A DNA stretch of 64,000 bases, taken from NCBI GenBank assembly GCA_001599595.1, contig BCHH01000002.1, positions 3,622,077-3,686,076 of the forward strand, in the 5' to 3' direction. Shown here in pieces: positions 20,827-32,751 of the stretch. The translations under genes and the position numbers were made by a program. The notes beneath the pieces were generated by a model. That model saw nothing but the letters and a program-made list of their open reading frames with translations, was not told where the DNA came from and searched no databases. Origin of the DNA: Beverwykella pulmonaria. Lineage: Eukaryota > Ascomycota > Dothideomycetes > Pleosporales > Melanommataceae. Within the stretch, counting starts at the first letter, position 1, and the number at the start of each line of letters is the position of its first letter.

Positions 20827-22814
20827 TCATAGTCCAATAACCCCTTTCAATCCCCTAACCTTGCCCCTCCCATTCCCATACCCCAACCACACGACCCCCT
20901 GCGCCATCCTCCACGCCCTCTCCGCAGCTCCCGTCCCCTTCAACGGTAAATCCATCGGGGGCGGAATGCTCGTCTTGACTCCAGGCCACCTATCTCTCGT
21001 AATGGCCTTCTGATTACATACGCCCCTCAGTCCCTCCTTGCCAGCAAACCGCCCGTACCCACTGCCCTTCACGCCTCCAAAGGGTAGCTGCACCATGTAC
21101 GTGACTGCGAAGTCGTTGACCGCCACCATGCCGGCGTGTACTTCTCGGACTACCTTCTCGAGGTCCGCGGTGCGGGAACCGTAGACGCTTGCCCCTAGGG
21201 CGTAGGGTGTGGAGTTCGCGATCGATATAGCGTCGTCTACATTCTTGGCGCGCATGAGTAAGAAGACAGGGGCGAAGAGCTCGGTTTGGGCGATTCGCAT
21301 TGTGGGCGTAACGTCGGCGATAAAGGTGGGCTGGAAGTAGTGGCCGCGGGGGAAGTCAGGGTTGTGATATTGCTTTCCGCCAGCGAGGAGACGCGCGCCC
21401 TGGGCCACGGCATCCTGGATTAGCGCTTCGAGGTTGGGGAAGTTGGCGGCGGAAATGGATGCCCCGATATCAATGGGGGTGTCCGTGGAGGCGTGCAGGA
21501 TGGAGCCTGGGCGGAGGGCGGATATTAAGGGAGTGAGATGTGTAATGAGACGTTCGTAGACGTTTGGGAGGGCGATGACGCGTTCAAGGCCAATACAGTT
21601 CTGGCCTGCGGATTGGAAGGTGCCGCGCATGAGAATACTGCAGACGCGTTTGAAATTACTGTTGGAGAGATCATCAAGGATAATGGCGGGGTCTTTGCCC
21701 CCGAGCTCGACACATACAGGTGTTAAGGCTTTCGCTGCTGATGCGCAGACATGGTGAGCAACGGGGCGTGAGCCGATGAATGTGATGTGTGCTATATCCG
21801 GGTGGGAGGTCAAGTGCTCGGCGACGTTGGGCCAGCAATTGACAGATTGGACGATGTGGGGCGAGTGGCCGCACGCGGTGAGGGCTGAGGTCGCGATGGA
21901 GGCGAAGTAGCTGCTTGACCAGGCGGTGGCTTCAGATCCTTTGACAATGATGGCGTTGCCGGCGAAAATGGAAGCGATGACGGGGGAGATGAGGTTGTGG
22001 AACTAGCGGTATTTAGATTGAGATTCAACCTCCCACCAGGGAGCATATAAATGAGCTTACGGGATAACTAGAAATGTCAGACAAAATGGTCGAGTAAAGC
22101 GAAGGGGTAGGAGACTCACTTCCAGCTCACACAAGCCGCCACAACCCCCAACGGCTGCCAAATGACCTCATTCTTCTTGTACATCATCAAGAAATTGGTC
22201 GGCCGCTTCTCCGGCCTCAATGCCTCCTCCCCATGATCAATCGTCCACTTCAATTTCTCAGCCGTAACCAGTATCTCTCCTAAACTCGCATCCACCATGG
22301 TCTTCCCGGAATCGAGACACGCGACGCGTGCGATCGTCTCTTGGTTCTCCAGCACAAATCTAGGCCCATGTTACCACAGCATTCGTAGCTTGTAGGGTTG
22401 ATGGATGTACTTGAGCATAGTCTTGAGGACCCTCCTCCGCTCCGCGAATGTGGTCTTCATCCATTGGACCTGGGCTTCCTTTGCTTTGGCGATTGCGCGG
22501 TCGATGCTGTCTGCGGTGGAAGGGTTGACGCGTCCTAGAGACTCGCCTGTTGCGGGACAGTAGCATTGGATGAGAGAGGATCCCGAAACCTATGCATCCA
22601 GTCAGCCAGATGCCATAATGTAGCTTTAGAGGAGGAACACCACCTTCAGGGACGGCGCTTCGAGGACCTCGCCCTTCCAGCCCGGCTGAGCTTGCGCGGG
22701 TGGGGTGACATGGTAGGGCACACCAGCTTCTGGGTCGGTACGGAGGAAGTAGTAAGAAAAGATGAGCGCCGCGAGACTGATTGCGCCGAGGATGTAGGAG
22801 CGATACTCCTCCAT
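20827..22814 (-). CDS. MSC7-like aldehyde dehydrogenase with N-terminal membrane anchor
   Basis: Five exons on the complement: 22814-22644, 22589-22411, 22359-22120, a 7-nt micro-exon 22067-22061, and 22002-20827, giving 590 residues. The N-terminus 'MEEYRSYILGAISLAALI' is a membrane anchor like that of yeast Msc7, and 'PGWKGEVLEAPS' follows. Aldehyde dehydrogenase motifs are the 'SWNYPFHN' oxyanion segment (assembled from three exons), 'TFIGSRPVAHHV', 'VELGGKDP' (general-base Glu) and 'GQNCIG' (catalytic Cys). The C-terminus ends near 'GLKGVIGL'. Msc7 orthologues are ER-associated and poorly characterised; deletion affects meiotic sister-chromatid recombination in yeast (family knowledge). 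The ATG at 22814 was chosen because the anchor starts there. The gene is convergent with the glutamine-synthetase-like gene, 195 bp apart. Confidence 0.88.
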
Positions 22815-23155
22815 GGCGCGCGCAATTGGGACGTTGATGGCTTGAACTTTGGACTGGACCGACCACACAAATGATTTTGAAGCTACGGGCGGAACTGTTT
22901 CCGGAAGGGGCTAGTACCCTATTTGATCTACTGTATAATAAGAACGGTATACACCATCACTCCCCTAAGGGGGAAAGGAAGCATGCCACAAACTCCACGC
23001 ATTTACTGAGCTACACTTTCTATACACAGGTTCGCCATGCAGGCGATAGACGATATCTTAAAGCATACCCAAACGCCAAGTCATCCATATATAAACACCA
23101 ATACCATGCGTCCAATGCCAAAATATCTACCCCACCCACTCCACCCTTTCGCCTT
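22815..23155. other. Short intergenic region
   Basis: The 5' flank of the MSC7-like gene and 3' flank of the next leftward gene. Nothing recognised. Confidence 0.3.
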
Positions 23156-25096
23156 CTATAACCTATCCGTCCACCTCAGACCCCCACCTCCAGGTTTAAC
23201 CCCCGATTTCCTCTCTGAGCCCGCGAACTTTTTCTCGTCCTCTTCCCACTTCTTACGCTGGACTCTCCTCCTGGCCGAAAAGGCTCTGGCGAACTTCCAC
23301 ACCTCAGTATCAGCCAGGTTCCACTTCTCCACCATATCGATGATGTTCTTCATCTGCTGCGCTTTGCTTTTGATCGCTTCCCGCGCCTTCTGCAGGCGCT
23401 CTTCTTCGTTTTTGATCCACTTGTCTTCCGGCACTTCAACGCCTGGCAGCGGCTCTGGCATGCCGGATCGCGGGGACACGATGAGCTCGGATCTCGCGTT
23501 GGGGGAGACGGTTTCGTTGTCCTCGGATGCGAACTGCGGGAGGTTGAAGCCCAAGACGTAGTCCAGGTCATCGTGCGAGAGTCGCTCGGCTGTCAGCCAG
23601 AGCGACCTAGCTGCAGACTCGGGCGTAGCGACCGCGTCCTTGAAGTGGATGATGCGCTCTTCTTCGCTGACTTCTTCGCCGAGGATTTCCTTGGTCGTCT
23701 CGAACAGCCACAGGTTGCGCTTTGCTGACCTGCGCAGGAACTCCTGATCCAGCGTGTCGCGTGTGTAGTGGAGAGATGTCAAGGTGTAAGGGTGCGGGAC
23801 GGTGCCAACGGTGTAGAGTGTCGATGCGTTCTTGTACGAGGGAATAAGCTGGAGTTTCATCGGCTTCGCTGGATTGCAGGAGGTGCACTTCGGCCGGTTT
23901 GGCGGGCACGATTTCGGGATCGGGGTTGTGGGGCATTGAGTGAGGTTGCGGGCTATGTCAATGGCTTTGTACATCAGGGCCGTGGTGTGCTCCGGCAGGG
24001 GTTTGATAACAGCGACTCCGTCCGTGAAGGTCTCCTGGAAGGTAAGGTGGAGGTGCGAGTTGATCAGGTGCCGGAGCAGATCGAGTCCTTCCGCCATGGT
24101 GGTGTTGGTAAGCTTGTCCGCAACGGTTTTGTACTGGTCCTGAATGATATCGGTAGAATAGTAAGCAATGCCATCGGCCTTTTTATCCTCCTTGATATCC
24201 TCCTTGGGAAGCGTGTGGATCATGACGCCGCCCTCGAGCTTGCTCAGCACTTCGATTTTGTCCTTGTTCGCAGTCATGTTCTTGAAAAGCGGGTCCTCGA
24301 CGAACTTCTTGACTGCGTCGTTGACTGCGGCTCCCTCGCCAAAGAAGACACCGTTCTTCAGCGTGCCGATCCAGGACAGCTGGGGATACCGGTTCTTCCG
24401 GAGGAAAGCCAGCATGGGGTTATCGCGCTGGGCCATGGGAAGGGCCAGCCAATTGGCCAGGATTCCGCTACCCATATGCCCCCAAGCCATCCACCGCATG
24501 ATCTCCAGCTCCATCTTGGGGTCGAGCTTCAACCGCTGCACGAGCTCGTACTGTGGGTGCTTCATGGCGTCTGCGCGAGACAGCACCTGTGGGCGGAAGC
24601 CCTGGCCCCACCAGGCTCTCCGCCATGTCAGAATCAGCCTGTTCTCCGCCTTGGACACGGCTTTGTCCTGCTTGCTCGGGGCATCGTAGTAGGTGTAGAT
24701 GGGAGGCCGTTCCAGGAGGGGCGGGAGCACGGCGCGGTTCTCGTCGAGCGTGGTGGAGTAGGAGAAGGGGCTGCGCCACTTGAAGTCGTTGAACCACTCG
24801 ATGGCTCGGTACGAACTGGAAACCGTGGTATTTGGCTGCACGGGCGGCTTGTGCGCGGACGGCCCAAAGGGATTGGGGACAGAGGGCAGGCTGGGCAGGT
24901 CTGGTATGCTCGGGATGTGAGGGTTCTTGATGTGGTCTACCACGTCGTCGTAGGTGGGTATGTCCTCGGAGGTAGGCGTCCCAAAGAGCCCCAGCGTGAG
25001 TATGACAAAGGCGACCACAGCCAGAAGCAGCTGGAACCTCCTCGGGGGCGTCTGGAGCCGTATGGGGTACCCGAACAGGGTGCGTTGCACTGGCAT
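23156..25096 (-). CDS. Conserved type II membrane protein, function unknown
   Basis: Single exon, 646 residues from the ATG at 25096; the frame is open upstream, but that part has Arg/Pro-rich non-conserved content. Residues about 20-42 ('FQLLLAVVAFVILTLGLFG') form a signal anchor, followed by a Pro-rich stalk and a large domain with the luminal look of Golgi/ER proteins: N-glycosylation sequons (NTT, NMT, NTT, NAS, NLT, NET), a Cys cluster 'CPPNRPKCTSC', and conserved-looking 'WRRAWWGQGFRPQVL' and 'GGVMIHTLPKED'. The C-terminal 120 residues are charged and probably coiled-coil. I recall similar proteins as uncharacterised across filamentous ascomycetes. A glycosylation-related role is possible, but no catalytic motif was identified. 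Confidence 0.75.
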   Translation of the reverse strand: MPVQRTLFGYPIRLQTPPRRFQLLLAVVAFVILTLGLFGTPTSEDIPTYDDVVDHIKNPHIPSIPDLPSLPSVPNPFGPSAHKPPVQPNTTVSSSYRAIEWFNDFKWRSPFSYSTTLDENRAVLPPLLERPPIYTYYDAPSKQDKAVSKAENRLILTWRRAWWGQGFRPQVLSRADAMKHPQYELVQRLKLDPKMELEIMRWMAWGHMGSGILANWLALPMAQRDNPMLAFLRKNRYPQLSWIGTLKNGVFFGEGAAVNDAVKKFVEDPLFKNMTANKDKIEVLSKLEGGVMIHTLPKEDIKEDKKADGIAYYSTDIIQDQYKTVADKLTNTTMAEGLDLLRHLINSHLHLTFQETFTDGVAVIKPLPEHTTALMYKAIDIARNLTQCPTTPIPKSCPPNRPKCTSCNPAKPMKLQLIPSYKNASTLYTVGTVPHPYTLTSLHYTRDTLDQEFLRRSAKRNLWLFETTKEILGEEVSEEERIIHFKDAVATPESAARSLWLTAERLSHDDLDYVLGFNLPQFASEDNETVSPNARSELIVSPRSGMPEPLPGVEVPEDKWIKNEEERLQKAREAIKSKAQQMKNIIDMVEKWNLADTEVWKFARAFSARRRVQRKKWEEDEKKFAGSERKSGVKPGGGGLRWTDRL

Positions 25097-25682
25097 TTTG
25101 GAAGGGCGGACGGGTGAACCGACGTGAGAGAAGGGACGGTTTATCACGACATTGGCGCGAGAGAGAACCCCTGAACCGACCTGGGGCCAAGTAGCAGGGG
25201 AGGGAGCCCGCCAGCTGGGCGAAGACGGGACACGGCAGCCAGTGCAAGGAAGCGCAAAAGCGCAGAGTCGTGCGTCTTGCACGCACACGCGTCACGGGAA
25301 GACGGCGCCGTGGGTGTCCATGCGACGCGACTACGCCGGCTCAACCGCCGGAGCTACCATCAGGGCCGAAGCTACCATCAGGGCAGGGCTGAGGCGCTGG
25401 CGAACTGTGCCCCGGGAATTTTTGGGCTCGGTCCGATATCGCACTCACCCGAGAGAGTGCCATGCGTCACATTTTCTTCGTGCGCGTGTTTACCACACGA
25501 CCACCTAAGGAAGTCACGACAGGATGAAAACTCTTTCTCCACGGTAGCCTCTTCGCTTCCTCCTATACCTCAGCAATCGCCTTTGTCGGGCAAGAGAGAG
25601 AGTAGCTTCCACCACCTCACATGCGACCCCACCACCACCACACCACTACCCACCCACCCGCAGACATCAATTGACCGCAACC
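25097..25682. promoter_or_regulatory. Divergent region upstream of LYS2
   Basis: A 586-bp interval between the outward-facing membrane-protein and LYS2 genes. A short tandem duplication ('gctaccatcagggc' twice, about 25,353-25,385) and a CCACC-rich leader just before the LYS2 ATG are visible. No defined binding site was recognised. Confidence 0.35.
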
Positions 25683-28600
25683 ATGGCCTCAGAGCCTGTC
25701 CCCGACATCCCAGATCCCACAGCCGACCTGCATTGGTCCGACTTCAAGGGCCCCATCCACGAGATATTCGCCGCGAACGCCAAAAAGCACCCCGACCGAG
25801 CATGCATCGTCGAAACTGCCACAACCACCCATGCAGAGCGCACATTCACATACAGGCACATCTTTGAGGCCACATCGGTGCTGTCCCATCACTTTGTCCA
25901 GCATGGCATCCAGAGGGGGGAGGTGGTCATGATCTTTGCCCATCGTGGCGTCGATCTCGTCGTGGCTATCATGGCCGTGCTTGCCGCCGGCGCCACCTTT
26001 TCAGTGCTAGATCCACTGTGAGAAAGTCGGAGAGTTTTCTCCTTGCCGCATGCTAACGCCAGACGTAGATACCCACCAGACCGCCAGTGCATCTACCTGG
26101 AAGTCTCTCAGCCCCGCGCCCTCGTTGTCATCGACAAGGCCACGAGAGAAGCAGGACCCATCTCAGACCAAGTGCGAAACTACATATCGGAAAATCTCGA
26201 TCTAAGAACCGAGGTGCCGGCCTTGCAGCTGAGAGATGATGGCTCCCTCGTCGGAGGGCTCAAGGGCGGCAAGGACTGTCTGGACGAACAACAGAAGCAG
26301 AAGGCGGACCTCCCAGGCGTACTAGTAGGGCCCGACTCAACGCCTACGCTGTCGTTTACTTCCGGGTCCGAGGGAAAGCCCAAGGGCGTCAAGGGGCGAC
26401 ACTTCTCATTGACCCACTACTTCCCCTGGATGGCAGAGACCTTTGGACTGTCAGACAAAGACAAGTTCACCATGCTGTCGGGAATTGCACACGACCCGAT
26501 CCAGCGAGACATATTCACTCCCTTGTTTCTGGGCGCACAACTGCTGGTTCCCAGCAAAGAGGACATCCAGCACGAGAAGCTGGCAGAGTGGATGCGCAAG
26601 TACGGCGCGACAGTGACACACCTGACCCCGGCCATGGGTCAGATTTTGGTCGGAGGCGCATCCGCCGTTTTCCCAAGCCTGCACCACTCCTTCTTCGTCG
26701 GCGATCTCTTGATCAAGAGAGATTGTAGGAGGCTGCAGGACCTCGCTCCCAATGTTCGCATTGTCAACATGTACGGCACTACCGAAACACAGCGAGCCGT
26801 GAGCTTCTACGAAATCAAGAGCAGGAATGAAGAACCCGACTTCCTCGACAATCTGGGAGAAGTCATCCCCGCGGGGCGAGGCATGAACAATGTGCAATTA
26901 CTCGTCGTAGATCGCGAAGATCGGAACAAAATCTGTGAACCCGGCCAGAGCGGCGAAATCTACGTCCGAGCAGGTGGGCTAGCCGAGGAGTATCTGGGGC
27001 TACCCGACCAAACCACTTCCAAATTCGTCGCGAACTGGTTCGTCGACCCCAACACATGGGTCGAGGCAGACAAAAAGACGGTCGAGAGTCAATCCGAGCC
27101 TGAGCCGTGGAGGCAGTTCTACAAGGGACCGCGGGACAGGCTCTATCGGTCTGGCGATCTAGGCCACTACGGAGTCGATGGAAACGTGCACTGTACTGGG
27201 CGAGTAGATTCGCAAGTGAAGATTCGAGGATTCCGGATTGAGCTCGGAGAGATCGACTCTCACCTAGCCACCCATCCTCTGGTTCGCGAGAGCGTCACAT
27301 TACTGAAGCGTGATGCGTACGAGGAGCCCACACTTGTTAGTAAGTAAAAAGCATGGGCATGAAACATACATACACCTAGCTAACTCCAAAAAAAAAGGCT
27401 ACATCGTGCCTGAAATGAGGCGTTGGCAATTATGGCTGGAAGAGCGAAAGACCAAAGATAGCTTGACGGAAGATACGAGCATGGTGGCCATGTTGAAGAG
27501 GTTCAAGTATCTTCGGGATGATGTGCGAGAACATCTGAAGAAGAAACTCCCAGCATACGCTGTTCCATCCGTCTTGGTACCACTCATTCGATTCCCACTG
27601 AACCCGAACGGCAAAATCGACCGCCCCGCGCTACCTTTCCCTGAGCCGCAACAGCTAGCCGCAGCTGGAGCGAGGCGGCCTTCACAGCTTGGCGCAGCAC
27701 TCACTTCGACAGAAAAGACGCTAGCCGGCATCTGGGCAGATCTCCTAGGTGACCGTGGTGTCACCGCCGATAGCATAAGCGGCAGCGACTCATTTTTCGA
27801 CCTCGGTGGCCACAGTATCATCGCTCAGCAATTGTTCCTTAAGATACGACAACAGTGGAAAGACATCGATGTGCCCATGAACACCATCTTCCAATATCCC
27901 ACTTTACGAGGCTTTTCCGCAAACATTGACCAGGCCCTGGACCCAATTGGTCTCCGATTGGACACTGGAGAAGCAATCGAAGATGACCAAGAAGACGAGG
28001 CCTACTCCCTAGATGCGCGCGAGCTCTCGAAGCAGCTGAGTGACTTCAAGACGAGAGAGCCCCTGAAACCGGGAGAAGAAGTCCACACGTTCTTGACTGG
28101 CGCCACAGGCTTTCTAGGCGCATACATATTGCGGGATCTTCTCTCACGTCCTGGGAAAGTCTCTGCCCTGGTGCGAGCGGACAACGCAGAGGCAGCACTG
28201 GGTCGCATACGGCAAACCTGTCAAGCCTACGGTCTTTGGGAAGACAGCTGGCAATCTCGCGTGGAAGCCCTGGTTGGTGATCTTGCATCCAAGCAGCCCA
28301 ACTTTGGATTATCACCAGATGTCTGGAACGGCCTGGCTGATTCCGTCGACGTCGTCATCCACAACGGTGCATTGGTGCACTGGGTGCTCCCCTACTCAAG
28401 TCTCCGCAAGCCGAACGTCCTCTCCACAATCTCCGCTCTCCAACTCTGCTCCATCGGCAAAGCAAAGAACTTTGCCCTTGTTAGCTCCACATCCGTCCTC
28501 GACACGGAGCACTACGTCGAGCTTTCAGAAACGAGTGTGTCCGAAGGCGGGCCCGGCGTCCCCGAATCCGATGACCTAGAGGGCGCCCGCAAAGGGCTCG

Positions 28601-29349
28601 GCACCGGCTACGGGCAGAGCAAATGGGCCGCCGAATACCTCACGCGGCACGCCGGCAAGAGGGGACTCAGCGGCTGCGTGATCCGCCCGGGCTACGTAAC
28701 CGGCGACCCTGTCTCCGGCACGACCAATACGGACGACTTCCTCGTCCGCATGCTGAAAGGCAGCATCCAGCTTTCATCCCGGCCATCGATCCCCAATACC
28801 ATTAACATGGTCCCGGTGACGCACGTCTCGCGCGTAGTCGTAGCGTCCGCCTTCTCGCCGCCCGTCTCGCCCCTCGGCGTAGCACAGATAACATCGCATC
28901 CACGCATCACATTCAACCGCTTCCTCGGCGCGCTCGAACTGTACGGCTACGAAGTCCCCGAAATCACATACCCCTCCTGGAAGAAGAAAATGCAATCCTA
29001 CGTCTCGGCCCAAACGGGCGCATCCTCGACCGCAAAGACGGAAGAACATGCCCTTCTCCCCTTATATCATTTCGTGACCGGGGACTTACCCGCCGACACA
29101 AAGGCCCCCGAGCTCGATGACAAGAATGCGAGGGAAGCGTTGAGGAGAGATATAGAGTGGACGGGCCAGGATTGGACGGCTGGGGGCGCGGTCAGAGAGG
29201 ACACGATTGGTGTGTATTTGAGTTATTTGATCGAGTTGGGATTTATGCCGAGACCTGAGGGGACGGCGCTATGGAAGTTACCCGAGTGTAAGGTTAGTGC
29301 AGCGCAGAGGGAGGGCATGGTGAAGGTTGGCGGGCGTAGGGGTGTTTGA
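25683..29349 (+). CDS. LYS2: L-2-aminoadipate reductase (lysine biosynthesis)
   Basis: Three exons: 25683-26017, 26069-27339 and 27398-29349, giving 1185 residues. The enzyme adenylates alpha-aminoadipate, loads it on a phosphopantetheine arm and reduces it to the semialdehyde with NADPH. The adenylation domain (about 1-560) has '[16 protein letters not shown]', '[13 protein letters not shown]', 'YRSGDLGHY' and '[19 protein letters not shown]'. The carrier-domain Ser lies in '[12 protein letters not shown]' (about 675) and would be primed by Lys5. The reductase domain has '[14 protein letters not shown]' (about 768) and the Tyr-x3-Lys motif '[11 protein letters not shown]' (about 939). Intron 2 ends in a 9-A run plus AG. 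Many fungal Lys2 proteins are about 1390-1420 residues with an extra N-terminal condensation-like segment; that segment is absent here. Confidence 0.95.
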
Positions 29350-29571
29350 TTTTGTTCCGTCCTTGATTTCTTTTTTTGGGAAAGAGTTATAGGGGGGATA
29401 TACATGTCCAAGGCTAGATAAAAGTAAAATGGTCTGGTTACATAGGTTTCATGTCAGCTAGAAATACGACGGCGTTAAGACTGTGTGGTTGCGAAGGTCG
29501 ATTCAATCCTGTTTAGAAAATGTTCTGGCAATACTACTATATGCCTACCAATACCAAGCCCCATATCTCTC

Positions 29572-32500
29572 TCACATCCGGTCATTCCCTTCATCAGTGA
29601 CCTTCTTGACCAAAATTTCCGCCTCCTTCAGCACATCCGTCCCGACCCTCCACGTCCTTAACACAACGCCCTTATTCTTGAGCACCTGCTCCGCCCTCGC
29701 CCACCGCTGCCGCCACAATACCTCCCTCTTGCTCATTTCCGGGGGGTACTCTCCGTTTCCATTCCCACCTCCGCCTGACGTCGAACTTGTATTCGACCGA
29801 TTGAGGAATTGTGTTGGCGCCGTCGTGGAGTAAGTAGCACCTGGCCGCGTTGACGGATACGGAACGGATGGCGCGTGTTGCCACGCCGAGGACGCTTTCG
29901 TGCCGACATAGCTAGCGGCAGCGAGCGGGTATGTAGTTATCCCTCGCTCTTTCTCGCGGCGCGGTGGCGGAGGGGGAGGGGGCGTCTGTTTGGTCGAGCC
30001 GCCGGAAGAGGTTTGGCCTGGTTCGGGGGAGGTCCAGTAGAGAGAGGAGGCGGCAGGGAGTTGGTTGTATGCGGAGAGGAGCTTGTCGCGGGCCATGCCT
30101 GCGTAGGTCTTTTCGGAAGAATAGGGCTGAGACTGGGGTTTGGGCCTTGGTTGGGGGTTTGAGGATGGAGTGGAGGATTGTTGGGTTAGAGGGCTGGGCT
30201 GGTAGATGTTGGAGGAGGGGCGGCGGGGACCGGGTGGCGGCGGTACTTTAAAGGGCGTTGTCGATGGTATCGGGGGGTCGCTTGAGGTGCTTCGTAGTGT
30301 GATGGGCTTTTTAGGGGGTATTGGAGGTGCGGATTTTGTGCTGGTTGTGGAGACGATCGAGCCACGCGATCTTCCTGTTTCTAGTTTCGTGTCTGTATTA
30401 GTGCGGCGAAGAGCAGGGTCAGTCTTAGGCCCATCATCGTCTGATGAGAAGTCTATTAGGTTTGCAACCGGCTCTGGGGGCGCTGGTTGAGTCCTTCGAG
30501 GAGGCAGCTTTGGCCTTAGCCCGGGGTGGTCCTGGTCGACTTCAGGGAATATCGACTTTGATCGCCTCTGCTCATCTTCCTCCATGTGACGCAGCGAAGC
30601 CTCCATGGCAGCTTTCAGTTCTGGATCATCATCTTGAGTGTCTCCTGGAGAGCCTGAGAATCGACTGGGCGTACTTCCGGATCCGCGCTGCGATGGTGAA
30701 GAGGACCTGTCGCCTGTCTTCGAGCCGAAAGAAGAGTCAAAGAACCCGCCTCCCTCTTCTGTTGTCGTGACATCTCGAATGAAGACCGCAATCACTCGGC
30801 CAGGGTTCTCCAGGACGAAATCGGTATACACTTCGAGATCCGCTTCGCCGCTATCTCCCACTAGCATAAATCGTCTATCAGGAAAGTCGCGAGCAATCTT
30901 GTCCAGTGTGCTCTTCTTCCGCTCTGCAACAGGCTCGAAGATACCTTGGAGCATGCCACTATACTGCTTGAGATGGAACGACCCGGGAGGAAGCCCGGCC
31001 ATTTGGAAGTACTTCGAGATGACTGGATAGAGTTGCCAGGGCGCATTTGAGACGTAGTGGAATTTCACACCCATCTCTGCCATCCGGTTGTACCAGTCTT
31101 TCACGCCATCAATCGTGAGGTCGCCCAGGTCCCTGATGAATGCATTCCGGAAAATCTCGCGCGCGCCACTGCTGATTGCAGAATGTTTAATCGTATCATC
31201 GATATCACTGATCACGCTGACTCCATGTGATTCTGTGATGATGATCTCCTCCGTTGCGGACAACTTGTCTGATGCGAGAATGCGGACATGTGTGGGTACA
31301 AAATCTAACGCCGCGCTAATGCTGAAATGACCCGAAGGGTTGGTATATACGGTTCGCTGTTTGGAGATCTCGTCGTTGTAGAAAAAAACGCTGATAGGGG
31401 TGTTCGCCATGGGGATTGCGAGGAAGTGTCGCAGTCTCGCCATCAAACGCTGATTCGCTTCCGCAAGCTCCGCTGGACTCATGTCGGATGGCTGGTTCCA
31501 TGACTCTCTTTTCTGCAACAGCTTGATGCCATCATCGCTTCTCAGAGAATTGTTAGAGGGAGTATGGGCGAGCTGGTGGGGGCGCAGGTTGCCTTTCGAG
31601 TCTGTAGTGCGGACGCTTTCTCGACTCTGCGCACGGTACGTTTCTGTAAAGTCATCGTCTGGGGCAGGTTTCTCGCTATAAGCCCCCTTCGCTGCCGTCT
31701 CCGCCTCCTTCTCGCCTTTCCTTAGAATCTCTTGGGCTTCCTTGGCAGCTAGTTCCTCGTCGCGTTGCGCTTGTCGCATGTGCGCTCGTTCTCGAAGACC
31801 AGTGTGGCCTGGGCTTGGCTCCCTGCTACTTATGGGGCTTACAGATGAGCTTGAGGGCTTTGCGCCAGCGGGTGGTGCCTGAATTCCCACCAGCTGTCGT
31901 GCAAGACCGATAAATAGCCTCTGCTTTCTCGACATTTGCCCTTTGTGCGGCGAGTAGATCCATCCTCGGATATCCACATCTACAACAGCGTTGTCGTCCT
32001 CGTAGTTGTTCCACTGCTGCTTCCAGAATTCGGCGTCTCCAGCTCCGGCCGAATCTCGCACGTCGCGGCCGTCGCCAGGGGCTTCTTGTACGGTGCCTGG
32101 TTCTGCTTCGGGCTTTGGGGGTCAGATAGAGAAGGTTTTTAGAGTAGATGTCATGCTTGCCTTTCGCTTGACATGCTTCCGTGCGTAGCTCGGAAACAGT
32201 ATCATCTCCTCCTCCCCACTCCGCACAATGGCTGCGTCCGAAAAGCTTCCCGGTGTATCGTCGTCATATTCATACGCAGCGTCCCTTCTGCTGAAGCCAG
32301 GCGCATACTGTTCCGTGTACGACTGTCTCATTTCGTTGGCCGCTTTAAGGTACCCCGCCAGCTTCCTCCTTCTAGCACCTGGCTGTCTGCCCGCATCGCT
32401 GTCCTGATAACTCATCGCTGTCTTGTTGGATCCGACTGCACCGGGGTTCTGCGTCAGCTTCTGCCGTCGCAGGCGAGCCTCATTTTCAAGGTAATGGGTG

Positions 32501-32751
32501 CCTAATAGCTTCCTCGTACTGCCGCGTAATCGCTGGAGAATGCCCGGCTTCCTAGCGAGTTTGAGGGCCTGCCTATAGACAATGTACTTGTATATACGCG
32601 CTTGTGACCGGCGCTTGAGGGAGGGTAGCGTCTCGTGGCGGAAACGGAAAAGCTGATCGTGTGTCCGCTTACTGGTGTGGGGGAAGAGGTAGCGGAGGAA
32701 TGACGAGGTGCTGTGGGCGGAGGGCTTTCGGCGGAAGGGATACTTGGGCAT
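29572..32751 (-). CDS. APP1: App1-like Mg-dependent phosphatidate phosphatase (DUF2183)
   Basis: Two exons on the complement, 32751-32161 and 32112-29572, joined by a 48-nt intron with a GC donor (GCAAGC...AAAG|) in phase 0; 1043 residues. The N-terminal third is basic ('MPKYPFRRKPSAHSTS'), then 'VDVDIRGWIYSPHKG'. The DUF2183 catalytic domain carries the haloacid-dehalogenase-type motif 'VISDIDDTIKHSAISSGA' (about residue 500) and 'FMLVGDSGEADLEVYTDF'. The C-terminal 350 residues are Pro/Ser-rich with polyproline tracts, typical of SH3-binding tails. Yeast App1 is a cortical-actin-patch phosphatidate phosphatase linking lipid signalling to endocytosis (family knowledge). The start gives the usual basic N-terminus. 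Confidence 0.9.

Noticed and set aside
23768..25117. 449-codon plus-strand frame
   Set aside because: It is antisense to the type II membrane protein gene, has Gly/Arg-rich composition and no motifs.
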